Shown: one piece after another, positions 1 to 12,088 of the stretch
Layout of the letters: every line of letters starts with the position of its first letter
Numbering within the stretch: the stretch's first letter is position 1
NCBI GenBank assembly: GCA_000181795.3
Contig: CM012954.1
Location: 10,334,947 to 10,398,946, forward strand
DNA length: 64,000 bases
Direction of reading: 5' to 3'
From: Trichinella spiralis
Lineage: Eukaryota; Nematoda; Enoplea; Trichinellida; Trichinellidae
The notes under the pieces: generated by a model
What the model saw: only the letters and a program-made list of their open reading frames with translations
Databases searched by the model: none
Told to the model about the DNA's origin: nothing
Made by a program: the position numbers and the translations under genes

Positions 1-532
1 CAGAAAAACAACAAGAAAGAAGGACAAAGGGCAGAAAAGCTGTCGTACAAGTAACGGTCAACAGGCCATTTGTTGTCCAATTTAACAAGCAGTACTGGGA
101 TTGAACTGCCAATCCGATCAACCGTTTGACGGTTGTCACCGACGATTGCCATGATCATTGACGCATTGCGTGCACGGTAATGACTGTCGTAACAAGACTT
201 GAGATGTGCTACTATTTAGCATGCGCAGTAGTGATATGATAATTCAAGCGTAAATTATTACCCTTATTATCCAATTTTTTTTACATTTTGCAAATAAAAA
301 AGTTATTCATATTAAAAATAAAAATTAATCAAATAACTAAGTAATAAATAAATAAATGAGATGGAGTGAAGAAGAATATAATTAAAAGCTTCTTTGTTTT
401 AACCATAAAAGAATAAAATGAAGTGGAAAATAATGAAGAATTATTGTCAATATTGATGTGATTATTATACGTCAATATGCTGCTGTTATGCTTCTTACCC
501 TCTGAGCCATGCTTTGTTATTGCTGATGCAGT

Positions 533-558
533 CGTAGTAGTAATAGTAGTACTACTAA

Positions 559-597
<39 letters not shown>

Positions 598-607
598 CGG
601 TGGTGGT
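533..607. repeat. (GTA/TAG)n microsatellite
   Basis: Imperfect trinucleotide run of GTA/TAG units grading into GGT units, with a small inversion to ACT units near 551-558. Confidence 0.9.
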
Positions 608-1111
608 AAATAATAGTGATAGTAATGGAGTCGTGTGTATTTAGAAATAATAATAATAATAATAGGTGGCAGAGTTAATGTTTTCTGAAATTTTTAACGC
701 CCACCAGTCGCGCTGTTGTTGTTTAGAGTTGAGTTGAATTGCTTGGATGCTGGCCGGCTTGGTCAGACGAAGCTGGATGAAGCCAATTCGGACGTGATGC
801 GTCTCGTCAGTTTCGGACAACCGAAAAGAGATAGGAATCCCGACGTCAATTCACCACAATGCGCACGTCGCTCAGTTGTCATCCGATGACACCGATAGTT
901 CTGTAAAACTGAATTTCGCCGATTGACGTCAACCAAGCAGCTCGTTAATCATTGGCTCCAGCCTTTAATCACTAATTCATTTCACTACCAATCATCACAT
1001 GTCACTTCATCAAAGACGACCAATCCACGCACGGCCAGGCGGAGTTGAACAACGCGCGCCACAATCTAACTGACCAATCACGTAAGAGCGAAGAAAACAC
1101 CAATCCCAGTT

Positions 1112-1135
1112 GCCGCGTTGGACGCCACGTTGGAC
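1112..1135. repeat. Perfectly adjacent pair of 12-mers
   Basis: GCCGCGTTGGAC is followed directly by GCCACGTTGGAC, one mismatch apart, inside a GC-richer island. Possibly a paired factor-binding site (inference). Confidence 0.6.
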
Positions 1136-2583
1136 ACGAAACCCACCCACCCGACAACACCGGTCACTCTCGCAACGACAACTGCTGTTCCACTTTATAT
1201 TAATATTAATCATAATATTATCGCCATTATTGTTACTATCATTTTCACATTGCAGTACTATTGGTTTTTTAATCATTATTAATATGTAATCAATTTTAAT
1301 TTATTATACTTTTTCTTAGAAATTTAATTTCAATAAAATTAATATTTTTACATTGAAATTAATAATTATATGATTTGTTCACCGTCTTCTTTCTTCGCAT
1401 GCTATGAAAAATGATACATACATCACAGACAGCTCTCCCTTGGCCACTGTTACGACTACTGCTTCTGCTATTAAAAGATTGTTTGTAGTGATAAAATTTT
1501 TTAAACATTCATCCACTATTTAAATTTTTTTATCAACAGAAACGTTTTAATTTTCAATTAATGAGTGAGTTATTATGAGAAAAAAATGAGGATAGCAATT
1601 CAGTTGAAAAAGATTTTCAAATTGCTGCTTTTCACTCACCACATCATGTAGCAAAGAAATTATTTATGAAAATCAATTTCTGTCAAAAAGAAAGAACTGG
1701 ATTGTTGAGGAAAATTAATTTCAGATACAACTCTCATGAGCGTTCCTCATACATGCTTGGAAATCTCAGTTGAATGTTAAAAAAAACTTTTCTTTCCAAT
1801 TTAAAATACACAAATATATCTTAATTCGAAATTCAAACTCTTCTTCGAATATGGAAAAATTGTGAAAGCTGAAAAAATGTTTTCCAATAGATTCAATGAC
1901 AAGAATGATAAAAAAATATCAAGCATAGAATAGCATTTATCTTATTTTAGTGTAGTTAGTTGTTCTGAAAAAGGCAGGCAAATTCTATCCAATAATTGTA
2001 AACTTCAGCTTTTTGTATGTTCAATAATCATTTAACTTCATCAGTTTCATTCATTTATTCATTCTCTTTCTCATCTCTGACATCTATTCTATTGTCCAGT
2101 CAGTCATTGATGTTCAAATTGTATCGATCTTTCAATAACAATCAAATAAAGTGTCTTATCATAAATTCAGTAAAAGCAGAAGAAATTTACATAGAGAAAA
2201 AGAAGTGAAAATGGAAATAACCATGATCCCTGAAATAGATGTAGTGCTATGAACGATGCCGTTGTTGTTGTTGTTGTTGTATTGTTGTTTCATTATGAAG
2301 AATTTTACGCTTTTATAAAGTGTCAGTGGTCTCTGAAGAACGCTCGTCTAGCAGTAAATCAGCTGTATATATATAGTGTATTGACTTTCGAATTTTGCAA
2401 GTTTAATTAATTGGAGATGACAAAGGCCTGACTGACTCTGGCCAACGTACCGAATAAAGCTAAATAAGCTATGAAAAGCCCTCGGCAGCTCAGCAATGAC
2501 ATTATGCCGTTAGCTGACGGCATAAATTTTGTCCATGTGCCAAAATCGACAAGTGAAATATATTCTGTGGACAGTATATAAAT

Positions 2584-2669
2584 AAATATATATATATTTG
2601 TGTGTGTGTGTGTGTGTGCGTGTGCTTATATATATATTTTTTTTCTCTGTCTCTCTCTCTCTCGCTCTC
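2584..2669. repeat. Compound TA / TG / TC dinucleotide repeat
   Basis: A run of TA, then TG, then TA again, then CT/TC units, with short interruptions. Confidence 0.9.
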
Positions 2670-3974
2670 ATATTCTTAGTATAATAAAATAGAGAGCAAA
2701 AAATGAAAAATAAAAAACCACTTTTGAAGAAGTGCATTCATTAAAGAGAAAAACAAATTACCATATATTTATTTGTTCATTGGACATCACTGTTCATACA
2801 GTATTCCAGTGTTTGTAGAGAAAGATAGTTACTGAACTTGAAACAATAAAAACAATAAAATGTGAACTGCAAGAGAATTCACGAAATGCATTGGTGGTGT
2901 TGTTTATTATCAATTTTCAATTTTTTCACAACTGTCTGCATTTCGTCATTATCATCACTGAAGTGAAACTGATGATGAAAATAAAAATTTCACCAACTCT
3001 GATTGATAATATTTCATCACCATTTAAAATAATAATAATAATAATGAACCAACGTGTTAAAATTATTACTGTTGTTGCTGTTGCTTTCTTTATACTAAAC
3101 AAAACTGTCAGTCTTGTAATAAACCAGATGTTCAAAATAGAAAATGTGTTCAATATGGGAAAGTTAACGGTCGAAGGCGGCTCTATGTTGGACAGGTTGA
3201 ATTATGGTTTCTTTCTTCGCTAGCCTTGCCATTGCGGACGGACGGACGACTTTATGTCAGCAATGGTCGTTTCACCGACCAGCATGCCAAAAATTGACGC
3301 ATTTATTGAGTATAAATTGTCACCCGTCTGCAAAGCCGATGAATGATGATCGTCAGTCATTTCAAAAATTTTCATTTCTCCTTCCCATGATAACTAGCAA
3401 TGGCTCATTTTACTTATTTTTGGTTCAACATCTTGTGCTATGCTATTGTTTATTTTTCATGTTCAATTATTATTAGCTTGGTAATAACAGAGGAAGAAGA
3501 AGAAGAACAATTAAATTGTACTCATAATGCCATTACAGAAACTATTACGGATATTTTGAATAGAACATAAATATTAAAAATGTAAAAATTGAATAACCAA
3601 TAATAATATTAATGTTAAAAAGAATTGGAATAAATTTTTATTAAAGTTATTGTATAATTCTTTGATTAGCCTATCTGGTCACGATGATAGTTAAATTCTA
3701 GAATGCTTTTTTCAACGCCAAGCCATCTTCAAACAGTGCATTCCTATCTTTGCCGTGTCAGGGCCGTTCGCGCGTTGACGGATTGTCAATTTTCCGTCTT
3801 TGACATGTTCGCCTGCCGACGACCGTTGTAGAATAGTACCATGGAAAAGCCGGTTGCAAAAACACAGCCTCTGGCTTTGACCCGTTTCTGAGGGTCGGTT
3901 CTAGGTGCCAGCATGCCGATAACACAACTGGTCTACTACAACTACTTACTACATACAGCTACTGCTACAGTTAC

Positions 3975-4082
3975 CAGCAGCAGCAAGAACAACAACAACA
4001 ACAACAACAACAGCAGCAGCAGCAGCAGCAATAACAATTACAACGACAACTACTACTACTACTATTATTATTATTATTATTA
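3975..4082. repeat. Compound CAG / AAC / CAG / TAC / TTA repeat
   Basis: Successive trinucleotide blocks: CAG, then about nine AAC units, then about seven CAG units, a short spacer, then TAC and ATT units. It does not lie in a supported reading frame. Confidence 0.9.
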
Positions 4083-5780
4083 ATGATGTTATTGCTGCCG
4101 TTACTAATATGCTAACATCAATACTGTAAATGGATTGATGCGATATGCTTAAAAGTTTTAAAAGTTCCGTTCCATAAACAATGATAATATGATATAAATG
4201 AAGATGATGTATAAAATCGCGTCAACTAATGGTTACAGTTTAATAAATTCCAAATATTCAAAAATTAAGCCCATGTAGAAGAAGAAAAAACAAACTAATT
4301 TCTGCGTCGGTTTTTTTCCCCATTCCCTCTAGAATCAGTATGTGATCGGTTGAAACGTCTGAACGCTCGAAAATTGTCAAAATAGTATTTGTTAGGAAGA
4401 AGGAAAGCTGCAAATGCGCAGCCGATGAGGCCGGCCGGCCACCCGCGGTTAGCAAGATTCGAAAGAGCATTTTTCCGCCTCATCTAACCAACCACCTACC
4501 ATCATCTAACCGTGGAAATTGTTTAATTGAATCTGTCAAACAAACACGCACACACACAAAGCCATACAAGCAGAAATTATCTTCACATTTTTGTTATTGT
4601 TGCAATGGACAACATAACAATCACGAATTGACCAAGCAGTAATTCTGCAATTGAAAACCTGTATCAATTTCTTTTTCTTTGTGTTTTTTGTCGGTCACCT
4701 TCTCAATTTCAGTATGTCAATCAGTCAGAAATACGTAGATGAATAAAATTATTAACTTTAATTTTTTTATTAATGCTATTTTTTCACTACATTACATTAC
4801 ACTACACTACACTACAACTGCAACAGAAAATGTTGGCAGTGTTAGGTTAGTTAGGCATCTGATGATCAATACAGAGAAACAGAAGAAGAGGTGATTATGA
4901 AGAAAATATTATTTTTATTAAAAAAAAGTAAAAAATTGCAATCGTATCAAAAAGTCATTGCTTGATTAAAAACGCGTGCACGGTGGTGGCGTAGAGACTG
5001 ACTACGAGGATTCTCCCAAGTGAATCGACTTAGTTCCACATAAACAGCCTTCACAAAATGAAATCTCACAATATGCTGCTGCAATGGGATGGTAAAAATT
5101 GAACGAGAAAAACACGATTGAAATTATATTCCTTCTTTCTCTCTCTTTCTTTCTCGATGTTCGCTGTTTGCTTTCTGTTATGCGATATAGATAATGATAA
5201 ATTAGTGGCAGGGTATATAGGTTTGTTTTTATTTTTGAGCATGAACAAAAGATGAAAAAAAACAACTGTTTGCTCGAATCAGTTCGACAATTAGTGCATT
5301 ACTCTGGTGGGGGAATAATGAAAACCAACGATCAATGAGAAATATTATTAATTAATTATTTAATTAATTAATTAACTGATAGCTGGCTGTGTTGGTGAGT
5401 TTCGCACAGATGTCGTGGGGTTGATGGCGATATGCGGATTTTTGATTAGCAAAAAAATAAAGGTAACAGGAAACCCGGAAAACATTCGACAACAATTCTC
5501 CACTGCGAATGAAAGTTGAAAAGCAAGAGGCACGGGTTTTGTTGTGCACATGGACGGGAAAAAGAACCGCTGGTGGAGTTGGACCAGCAGCCACCGTTGG
5601 CAGGTGAAACAGCTGCGCGCGGCTGCCAGCGTTATCAAGCCGAGATCAGTAGCGGAGATGAACTTTGAACGGCGGCGACTGTCCGGCGTGGTCAACACCT
5701 GACGGTCAGAGTCAAAGTGAGCCGCCGAGTATCCGTTACATCAGCCTTTGGACAAGGCACAGCGGGAAAGGGAAACCGAG

Positions 5781-5793
5781 CCAATATGGCGGC
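5781..5793 (+). promoter_or_regulatory. Overlapping CCAAT box and YY1-like site
   Basis: The string CCAATATGGCGGC combines a CCAAT box with the AAnATGGCGGC form bound by YY1-type zinc fingers, which in animals often sits just downstream of housekeeping start sites. It lies in a GC-richer island. The ATG in the motif opens a 35-codon frame to about 5891, with a possible GTATGG donor at 5857. No exon could be linked to it, so promoter function is inference. Confidence 0.35.
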
Positions 5794-7369
5794 ACCTTTG
5801 ACTCCGGCGTACGGCCATTGTATCGCTGCTAGGCCAGATAGTGATCGCCGGCCGCGGTATGGCAGAGCGGCCACAACAACAACAAAAGACTGACCCTGGT
5901 CCTACTGGTCACTTATCCGCTAATCGAAAGCCTCTTCATCCAATTAAGTCAATCGCTTTTCCAACGGCCGCACGATCAAGGCAACTCTGCCGACCGACTA
6001 CATGCTGAATCATCTCCGTCGAAATAACGACCCACACAGCACTAATAGATGGCCAAATTATGACAATCTCGACCCTGGTCTGGTCGAGGTCACTCGAATC
6101 TCCAACCCACTCCCAGCACATGTTGCCATCCCAGCTGGACATTATTTCCACGCCCGGCCGGAGACTTGGTCAATTCCACAGGACATTGCACATAACAACA
6201 CACACACACACATGCAGAAGGGGACTGACTGACTGACTGGCCTTTACGCCTCTCACTTTCCCTCTCTGTTCTTTCTCTTTTGACCTGCTTCTTTCTTTCT
6301 CTCACTTTTTTCTGGTCATCGATGTCAAAATTTATTATCATTATTATCATTATCATGATTTATATGCCGGTATGTTTTTTTTATAACTGAAATGAATTGA
6401 TGAGAAAGAAAAAATGTAATTTAATCCTTTGTCAAAAAAATAAAGATTACTGTTCAATTGAAAAATATCCTCTTCTTCATTGACAAAAGAAATATTATTG
6501 AATTATTATTTATTGAAAATTATTAATTAAGCAACAAGTTAAAGCATAATAAAAAAGAATGAAAATATGAAAAATGTCAAATATTACATTTTATATATAT
6601 TAATCGATGGATGGATCAGAGAGAGAGAAGGAAATTAAAATTAAAAAAAAATTAATAATAATCCCACTTCCCCAAAAGCAGAATGTTAATTTTGCATACT
6701 AATTTTGAGCAATGACGAAGTTGTCCAAAAACTGGAAGCTAAAAACCCATTGGACACACACAAACACTACTAAATCGAATAAAAACTAGGCAATCTTCCA
6801 AAATTTATTCAACGACCAGTTGGTTGGTTGTGCTCCGACCTGATTCAATTTAGCTGTTTTGTAAAAGTGCAAAAAATTATTTTCATTTTTTTGAATTATA
6901 ATTTTTATTTTCTCCTACACACATACATCCAGGTTGGGAAGTTCAAGTTACTGTTTGCGATTTAAGTTCAGAGTAGAATACTTTTGGAGTTCAGAAATTA
7001 ATTTTACATATTTTAAATGTGTTATTGAATAAAGGAATTTATTTTAATATCAAATTATAATAAAGTGAAAAGAAGAATATAAATAAATAAAGAAATATAT
7101 ATATATTTGAATTAGAGAAGAAGAAGAAGAAGAAGAAGAAGAGAAAGAAAAAGAAGAATTTTGAAATGCTTGCAAAAGTTTTGCACGATTGTGTGTACGT
7201 GTTCAGGCGCGTGCCAGTCGGTGATCCGAAACGCCAACTGTGTGCGAAGGCAATAATAATAATCAGTTAAAAGCGCAAACAAAAATTGCTCCAAAACGTT
7301 TGCCACTTTTCTTCCCATACCGCACACACACACAAAAAAAATCAACTTTTACTATTATTTTATTTAAAT

Positions 7370-10300
7370 TTCTTTATGCAAAATAATTTTCTCCATTCGA
7401 TCGCGTATTTGTTTGTTTATTTATTGGAAAAAATTAATTGACTAATTTCACAGAGAAAATTATTACAAAATTGAAATAAATAATCATGCCCGAAGCAATT
7501 GCATGTTCCAACTGAATTGAAATGCTGTCTCATTTCTGGACAAACTGTTAAACTTTCTTATCATGTCATCAGAGGCTGTCATAACAGATTTTTCTCCTAA
7601 CATTATGCACGTCAGACTGGTAGTAATGGAAGTATGAGCAGCAGCAAAAGGAAACTTGTATAATTTGAAAATGTTACAACAAGCTGCCAAGGTGGTTCTG
7701 TTGCAATGATCTACTTGGACCAGGAATTATTTGACGACAAATGCTTAATTAACTGAAGTTGTGAATTGAAATTTAGCAAAAATAAAAAAATCCTTTACAA
7801 ATTATCAAACAACAGACAACTCTAAATCTCTTCCTCTATCTCTCTCTCTCTGTGTGTGTGTGTGCATAATTTATACATTTGCATAATAGAAAATGAAAAA
7901 TACTACATTTTTGCTTTGTGTGGATCAATTTCTACCGGCCAACAACTACAAACTACACATCTAGTGAATGAAGCATATTGTAGACGACATTGAGACTGAC
8001 CGGGCACCGGTGGGACGCCAATGGGCGATCAAGCGTGCCAGGAAAATGAGCCCTGAAAATTGACCATCTTTGGATCAATAGTCCAAACAACGCCTGCAGG
8101 GCGTCGATCGTCCTTGCAATACAGAGCAGCGTTTGGTTTATTTGAAAATTCGGTTCAACCAGTTGCCGCCGATACAAAGACACACCCCACCCCATCCACT
8201 CATCGGCTTGCTTTTCGAATATGCAAACGATGACAAAATTTAAATAATCGTTTTTTGAAAAAATTTTTCACTTATTCATCAAATCAAAGTATGTTTATTT
8301 TCTCTGACAACATTGTTGTTTTTAGCTTAACAAATTGACATGAATACGTCACAATTGAGATAATCTCTGTAAATTGATGGGAAAAACAAAAGCTTTTCCA
8401 TTTGACGTCATGAAACATTTTCTACCGAAATACATACAGTGCTATAATACAGTATTCATAATTTGTTGTTGTTGTGCATGATATATAATACAAAAATTAA
8501 AAGCATATTTCCACCAGCTGCCCAAATTTTGTCATTGAAACAAACGTATGTGGAGAGTAGACAGATAAATTTTCATCGTAAAAGAAAGTCGAAAAAAAAT
8601 TAGCAAATGAAATAACGAATAATAATCGATCATCAAGATTGAAAATTATCATCGTCGTCAATATATTATCATATATGAATATTCATTTTATGTGTGTGCG
8701 TGTGTGTGTGTGCGGATGATGAATTGAAAAATTGACTCGACCATGCATTAAATGCACAACGGCCAGAAGGGAACGGTCAAATCCGGCATATATCAATCAT
8801 CCCATTGCGGGTCGGGGGATAAATGGGCAAAGATTGGGGGAGAGGAGGGGGGGAGGGTAAACACAAAAGCTAAAAAGCAGCCGGAATCAAGCTTCGATCT
8901 TTTGTCTTTGAAAATAACAGACACACCGAAGCAGAGTGTGGTGAGTGAGTGAAAAAAAAACAACACAATTGATCCGGGGTATATCGATATATATACATAT
9001 ATTGTGTTGTATTGTGAAGCGCATCTGCGGGACTTATTAGAAATTAACAAAGCGTGCAAAATGGAAATTTGCCCAAAATGACCACTTCTGCTGCTCTGGT
9101 GCTGAGTGTGAGCCGATTGACTGGCTGGTGGCTGTGATTGCAAACAAAGAAAGGCAAAATATTAAGCAAAGCTTCATCGGTGACAAAATGAAGCAAAAAG
9201 AAAAAAATTAATTCCACAAGCAGTTAGTTGCAGATTTTGTCCACTGACAACTTTATCCCCATATTCTTTCTACACATCAATCTTATTCACTTACAACCGC
9301 TAAATAATATTCGGTAGAACAGTTTAATTTTTTTAACAAACTATTAATCGATTAATTATTGTTTAAAAATTTAAAATTCTCTGTATGCTTAGAATGGGAA
9401 AATATTGGTTTGAAATTTCGAATAAAATTTTTTCCCAAGATAAAGCAAAACTTTTCATTTTCTCAACTGTCAAATGATCCTTTTCTCGCTTGTCAATTGC
9501 TTGTTAGCTGCTAGTGATGAAGCCGAGAAAGAGAGAGAGAAAAAAAATTGCAAAAAGCAATTTCTTCCAACGAGTGTCGAATTGAAAATTCCAATTCCAC
9601 ATCAAAAACAATACAACAAAAATATACAATTTTTCTTTTTGGAAACGAAAAATTAAATTTTGCAAAGTAGAGAAAAAAAAACAATTGTTTTTTCTTTTGA
9701 AACATTCAAATTGTGCAAATTTACACAACTAACATAAAATGATAAAGCCAATCATCTTATCTATCTGTCTGTCTGTATGTATGTATGTTTAGTGTAAATT
9801 GAATACAAACAACCGTTCAGCTCTGATATTGTTTGAAAATTTCCAAATCAGATCGTATGACTTTTTGCGTCAATATTTTCAAGGTTATAAATTATAAATT
9901 TATAATAATTATGATTTATTTTATCAATTTCATATAACTAGTAAAATATTATCTTCAATGGAGTAATGAAAATTATTTCAATAAATAAATTAATTAATTA
10001 ATGTTCGAAATATAAAATGTCAAACTCACAACAATTGTCGAAAGGTATCCGTGAAGAGAGAGAGAGGAGATAGAAAAGAAATTGATTTTCCACCACTATT
10101 CCACAAACGTCCCCTTGAGACGGGATCGTTTACAATAATTGCCCATTATTATTATTATTATTATTGTTGTTGTTGTATCAACGTGAACCATGCAACAGTG
10201 CAATAATACACCGTTAACATTGATCATCGCTTATCTATGCAAATTTTTGAAAACTAGATGATAAAGAATGAGGCTGAATAGAGAAAGTTGCATCATGGTT

Positions 10301-11130
10301 TTAAAAATATTTTTTTTTCCACTTATGCTTAATATACATTTGTTATAAATTGAAATATTAATAATAATAATTTTTGACCGGTGAAAAATATTTCACTTTA
10401 TCCTATTGCACAATGGATAAAAACGTAAAGACACGAAAAAAAAGATGAAGAAAATTGTTGCAATTGTTGTTTACAAAGTTTGTTCAGGTTGGTTGGTGAT
10501 AAAGTGCTTTTCGTAAGCTAACAGCTGTCGCGTGACAAACAAACAAACAAACAAACAAAGAGAAAAAAAATAAATAAATTATCACTGACAACAAACAACA
10601 GATTATTTATTGTTCGTAGGGAAATTTTTGTTCAGAAAATGAGCATTTTAAAAGAGACAAAATTGAAAATTTTCACTGGCGGTGTAATAAATAAAAATTG
10701 ATGACGTCGACCGGCGTGTTGTCAAAGTTGAACGTCAAGTGAAAGTTGCAACTGAAAAATCCAACTGAAACGAATTTAAATCAGTCGGTGTCGGTCGAAT
10801 CTATTTATTTAACTGCACTGAGCAGAAAAAAAAATCAATTTATGCAAATTCAATACAGTGAAAAAAAATAAACAACAATTTGAGCTTGAGAAATTTGTTT
10901 GTTTATGAATTTTTTTTAATATCAAAAAAATCATTTGAATAGAGTTCATTTGATGTGGGGAATTTTGAAATTTTTTCTCCAACAACTTTTGAACAAGTTT
11001 GTTTTTGACAAAAAGTACAACAAACCAGAAATTTGAAAAATTGTTTGTAGTAAAATTGAAATGAAAAAAAAAATATTTATATATAATTATTTGAATTAAC
11101 AAAAAACAACAAAAATTTCACCGATCTGCC
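7370..11130. repeat. Large direct repeat 1, left copy
   Basis: About 3.76 kb nearly identical to 12089-15854, differing by scattered single-base changes and small indels in homopolymers and microsatellites. The copy stops exactly at the N gap. No coding region is supported in it: its open frames are short, mostly lack an ATG context, and occur equally on both strands. It is most likely the end of one contig whose overlap with the next was not merged, or a second haplotype, rather than a true tandem duplication. Confidence 0.9.
8836..8857 (+). other. G-quadruplex-capable tract
   Basis: Runs of 5, 7 and 3 G separated by 6 and 1 bases. The seven-G run can supply two triads, giving four G-triads with loops of 7 bases or fewer. 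The same tract recurs in the right repeat copy. Confidence 0.55.
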
Positions 11131-11638
11131 NNNNNNNNNNNNNNNNNNNNNNNNNNNNNNNNNNNNNNNNNNNNNNNNNNNNNNNNNNNNNNNNNNNNNN
11201 NNNNNNNNNNNNNNNNNNNNNNNNNNNNNNNNNNNNNNNNNNNNNNNNNNNNNNNNNNNNNNNNNNNNNNNNNNNNNNNNNNNNNNNNNNNNNNNNNNNN
11301 NNNNNNNNNNNNNNNNNNNNNNNNNNNNNNNNNNNNNNNNNNNNNNNNNNNNNNNNNNNNNNNNNNNNNNNNNNNNNNNNNNNNNNNNNNNNNNNNNNNN
11401 NNNNNNNNNNNNNNNNNNNNNNNNNNNNNNNNNNNNNNNNNNNNNNNNNNNNNNNNNNNNNNNNNNNNNNNNNNNNNNNNNNNNNNNNNNNNNNNNNNNN
11501 NNNNNNNNNNNNNNNNNNNNNNNNNNNNNNNNNNNNNNNNNNNNNNNNNNNNNNNNNNNNNNNNNNNNNNNNNNNNNNNNNNNNNNNNNNNNNNNNNNNN
11601 NNNNNNNNNNNNNNNNNNNNNNNNNNNNNNNNNNNNNN
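11131..11638. other. Assembly gap (508 N)
   Basis: Undetermined sequence. Open frames called through it are meaningless. Confidence 1.
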
Positions 11639-12088
11639 TACGAATATACGTACATGTTGTGATTGATAACATTCATATGTTCAGTCATTCAGGCATGGTG
11701 TTCAAGGTGCTCTGAACAATTTATAGATTAATTATCGAATGGGTATTTGAGTAATGGATGCAATTTTAATATGATTCATTATAATTTGTAAACCGATCAA
11801 AGGGTGAGTTAATTGTTTTTGTGTTTTGTGATTTTAGAAGAAGAAGAAGAAGAAGATAGAGAAATAGAAAATGTAGATTTGTGAGCATTTTGGAAAGCAT
11901 TCAATTGAGGTAGCATTTCCATTGAGCGGTTCGGCATTTTGTGATTCGAAGGTTTGAAATTGTGTGTTCGCAACATTTGTATGCTAAAGGAAGGAATAAC
12001 AGAATAAATTTCATAAACATTAACATAATTATTCCAAAGGAAGCACACACACAAAAAAAATCAAATGTTCATATTATGGTACATAAAG
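11639..12088. other. Unique sequence between gap and repeat copy
   Basis: AT-rich sequence with a GAA run near 11839-11855. It does not match the sequence just left of the other repeat copy (before 7370), apart from a short CA/A-rich tract near its end. No gene seen. Confidence 0.7.

Larger units (their letters stand above)
1..7369. other. Gene-poor flank with GC-richer islands
   Basis: No exon here can be supported by homology or by linked splice sites. The stretch is AT-rich with GC-richer islands at about 720-1160, 3700-3910, 4420-4480, 5560-5880 and 5940-6240, separated by poly-A/T and microsatellites. The islands hold modest open frames on both strands, as expected wherever GC content rises and stops thin out, and none resembles a known domain. 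They look more like promoters, untranslated exons or enhancers than coding sequence (inference). A 16-codon frame with a good start context (ACCATGG) begins at 3841 but has no visible continuation. Confidence 0.5.

Noticed and set aside
6002-6232. 76-codon plus-strand frame in a GC-richer island
   Set aside because: Overlaps an equally long minus-strand frame, runs into a CA repeat, and matches nothing.
11077-11688. Frames of 184-203 codons across the N gap
   Set aside because: Almost entirely undetermined bases; not evidence of coding.
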